The notes under the pieces are model-generated. The model was not told the origin of the DNA and searched no databases. It saw nothing but the letters and a program-made list of their open reading frames with translations. The translations under genes and the position numbers were made by a program. From contig JABZHP010000068.1 in the NCBI GenBank assembly GCA_015258785.1, forward strand, positions 1 through 6,102: a DNA stretch of 6,102 nt, in the 5' to 3' direction. The stretch is from Atopobium sp. GTDB lineage: Bacteria > Actinomycetota > Coriobacteriia > Coriobacteriales > Atopobiaceae. Shown here one piece after another: positions 4,869-6,102 of this stretch (the first letter of the stretch is position 1; each line of letters starts with the position of its first letter).

Positions 4869-6102
4869 ATGGCCAGAAGGTCACATTCATCTCAGAATCA
4901 CGGTCACAACAGCCGTGATAGGTACGAAGATACCCCTGAGTACGATACAGAGGACTTCGCACAGGACGATTATGACGCTTATAATCAGGGTGCATATCAA
5001 CCTCGCACGCTCGGAAGTGTCAGAAGCGCAGGTGCAAGTTCTGCACGCAACAATCACGAATCCCACGGCTCCAGGTTTACGCGCGAGCCTTTGATTGGCC
5101 AGACCAATGTCGGCGACGAGTGGCCTGAAGAAGCCCCAGCTCAGCAGCAAAAACACACCCACTTTGCTGCACATCGAGCGGGTGCCGTGAGCCATGCACC
5201 TTCTCGCGCAGAAGGTGTGGGCGCATATTCCAAGAAGCGCCAAGGATCTTCTCGCGGTCGTGGTCTTAAGATCTTTGCTGGCATTCTGGGCACGTTGCTG
5301 CTGGTAGCAGGTGTAGCGTTTGCCTGGTGGATGCTGGATACCAACTCAAAACTCCGACAGGGCTTGGACGCAAACCTGCAGGCCACACTGGTACAGGTTG
5401 CTCCATCCGACCCGTTCTACATGCTGCTTCTGGGCGTGGATAAGGACGAGGGACGCGCAGAGAACTGGGGTGATTCCGACGCAAACTTCCGCGCCGACAC
5501 TATCATTCTGGCTCGCGTAGATCCTAAGAACAAGAAGATTACCCTGATTTCCATCCCCCGAGACACTATGGTTGACCTAGGAGAACACGGAAAGCAAAAG
5601 ATTAACTCTGCATACAGCTACGGCGGCGCATCCGGAATGGTCGAGGCCGTTTCCAAGCTGGCAAACGTCAACATCTCGCACTACGCCGAGGTAGACTTTG
5701 AGTCGTTCACCAAGATTGTGGACTCCATCGGCGGCATTACGGTCAACCTGCCCGTAGCCGTCTCTGACATGCAATACTCAGGTATCGACCTTCCTGCCGG
5801 CGAGCAGCAGCTCAACGGCCAGCAAGCGCTCGGCCTTTCTCGCAGTCGTCACGCATACGACAACTACGGCGCAGGCGACTTCTACCGCGCGGCTAACCAG
5901 CGCATGATTCTGACAGCTATTGCCAAGAAAGTCCTCCAGCTGGACCCCGTTTCTATGTCGGGCGCCGTATCTACCATGGCCGAGAGCGTAACTACTGACT
6001 TCAACGTTACCGATATTGTGGGACTGGCCATGTCGTTTAGGGGTATGGACACCTCCAAGGATATGTATTCCGCACGTACGCCGACGACGTCCGAGCTCAT
6101 TG
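4869..6102 (+). CDS. LytR-CpsA-Psr (LCP) family cell-wall glycopolymer transferase, N-terminal part, cut by window edge
   Basis: The frame is open for 411 codons to the right edge. LCP proteins sit in the membrane with an extracellular catalytic domain and transfer lipid-linked glycopolymers, such as teichoic acid or capsule-like chains, to peptidoglycan. Residues 1-130 are a long, low-complexity, probably cytoplasmic tail, acidic and Tyr-rich at 19-46 and basic at 121-134. A membrane segment spans about 134-154. The LCP domain starts near 183 (FYMLLLGVD). Expected conserved residues are present: Arg208 and Asp210 in FRADTIILA, Arg231 and Asp232 in SIPRDT, KINSAYSYGG at 244-253, Arg325 and Arg327 in LSRSRHAYD, and Asp337, Arg340 and Gln344 in GDFYRAANQ. 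AAAGGAG (4857-4863), five bases before ATG, supports the start. The strong terminator upstream suggests a separate transcript. The exact polymer, and whether a C-terminal domain follows, cannot be seen. Confidence 0.93.
   Translation, partial: MARRSHSSQNHGHNSRDRYEDTPEYDTEDFAQDDYDAYNQGAYQPRTLGSVRSAGASSARNNHESHGSRFTREPLIGQTNVGDEWPEEAPAQQQKHTHFAAHRAGAVSHAPSRAEGVGAYSKKRQGSSRGRGLKIFAGILGTLLLVAGVAFAWWMLDTNSKLRQGLDANLQATLVQVAPSDPFYMLLLGVDKDEGRAENWGDSDANFRADTIILARVDPKNKKITLISIPRDTMVDLGEHGKQKINSAYSYGGASGMVEAVSKLANVNISHYAEVDFESFTKIVDSIGGITVNLPVAVSDMQYSGIDLPAGEQQLNGQQALGLSRSRHAYDNYGAGDFYRAANQRMILTAIAKKVLQLDPVSMSGAVSTMAESVTTDFNVTDIVGLAMSFRGMDTSKDMYSARTPTTSELI
5197..5217 (+). repeat. 8-bp hairpin inside the LCP cytoplasmic-tail coding region
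   Basis: CACCTTCT (5197-5204) and AGAAGGTG (5210-5217) are perfect inverted repeats around CGCGC. A second, smaller pair, GGCGC (5220-5224) and GCGCC (5237-5241), follows. Both fall where the protein is low-complexity, so the bases are less constrained by protein function. Whether the structure matters is unknown. Confidence 0.4.

Overview
The window comes from a Gram-positive bacterium. It encodes two sortase-anchored (LPxTG) surface proteins and a LytR-CpsA-Psr (LCP) cell-wall enzyme, with Shine-Dalgarno sequences and intrinsic terminators of ordinary bacterial type. Balanced-to-moderate GC coding DNA, a strong preference for C-ending codons (AAC, ACC, CTC, GAC) and AT-rich intergenic gaps would suit an oral or vaginal coriobacterium of the Atopobium/Lancefieldella/Olsenella group. 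That placement is a guess from style and protein feel, not a demonstrated identity.

Layout, left to right. (1) Positions 1-288, minus strand: the first 96 codons of guaA (GMP synthase), running off the left edge. (2) 289-667: a divergent intergenic region with the guaA leader on one side and the promoter of the first adhesin on the other, including a perfect 7+7 bp palindrome next to an extended -10 box. (3) 668-2371: adhesin A, 567 aa, closed by a strong terminator (2423-2460). (4) 2461-2834: an AT-rich gap with an inverted repeat directly after the terminator, three helically phased TGTGAA repeats, candidate promoters and a hairpin just before the ribosome-binding site. (5) 2835-4649: adhesin B, 604 aa, a paralogue of adhesin A with an extra PPxT stalk, followed by a hairpin, short repeats and a 12-bp terminator (4731-4764). 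(6) 4869-6102: the first 411 codons of an LCP-family protein, running off the right edge.

The two adhesins share one plan: signal peptide, two immunoglobulin-like ligand-binding domains of the MSCRAMM/CNA type, a SpaA-like prealbumin domain, a Cna-B-type domain, a basic linker, LPxTG, a hydrophobic segment and a basic tail. Each has its own leader and terminator, so they look like separately controlled tandem duplicates rather than one operon. Both would be exported by Sec and fixed to peptidoglycan by a housekeeping sortase, which is not encoded here. The LCP protein would work on the same envelope by attaching glycopolymers to peptidoglycan, but it follows a terminator and is probably transcribed separately.

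I found no mobile element, CRISPR array, RNA gene or clearly new system. The items most worth a second look are the Asn-to-Asp change at a predicted isopeptide site in adhesin B, the phased direct repeats and palindrome upstream of the adhesins, and a recurring TTCTCGC/GCGAGAA word concentrated in the intergenic gaps.
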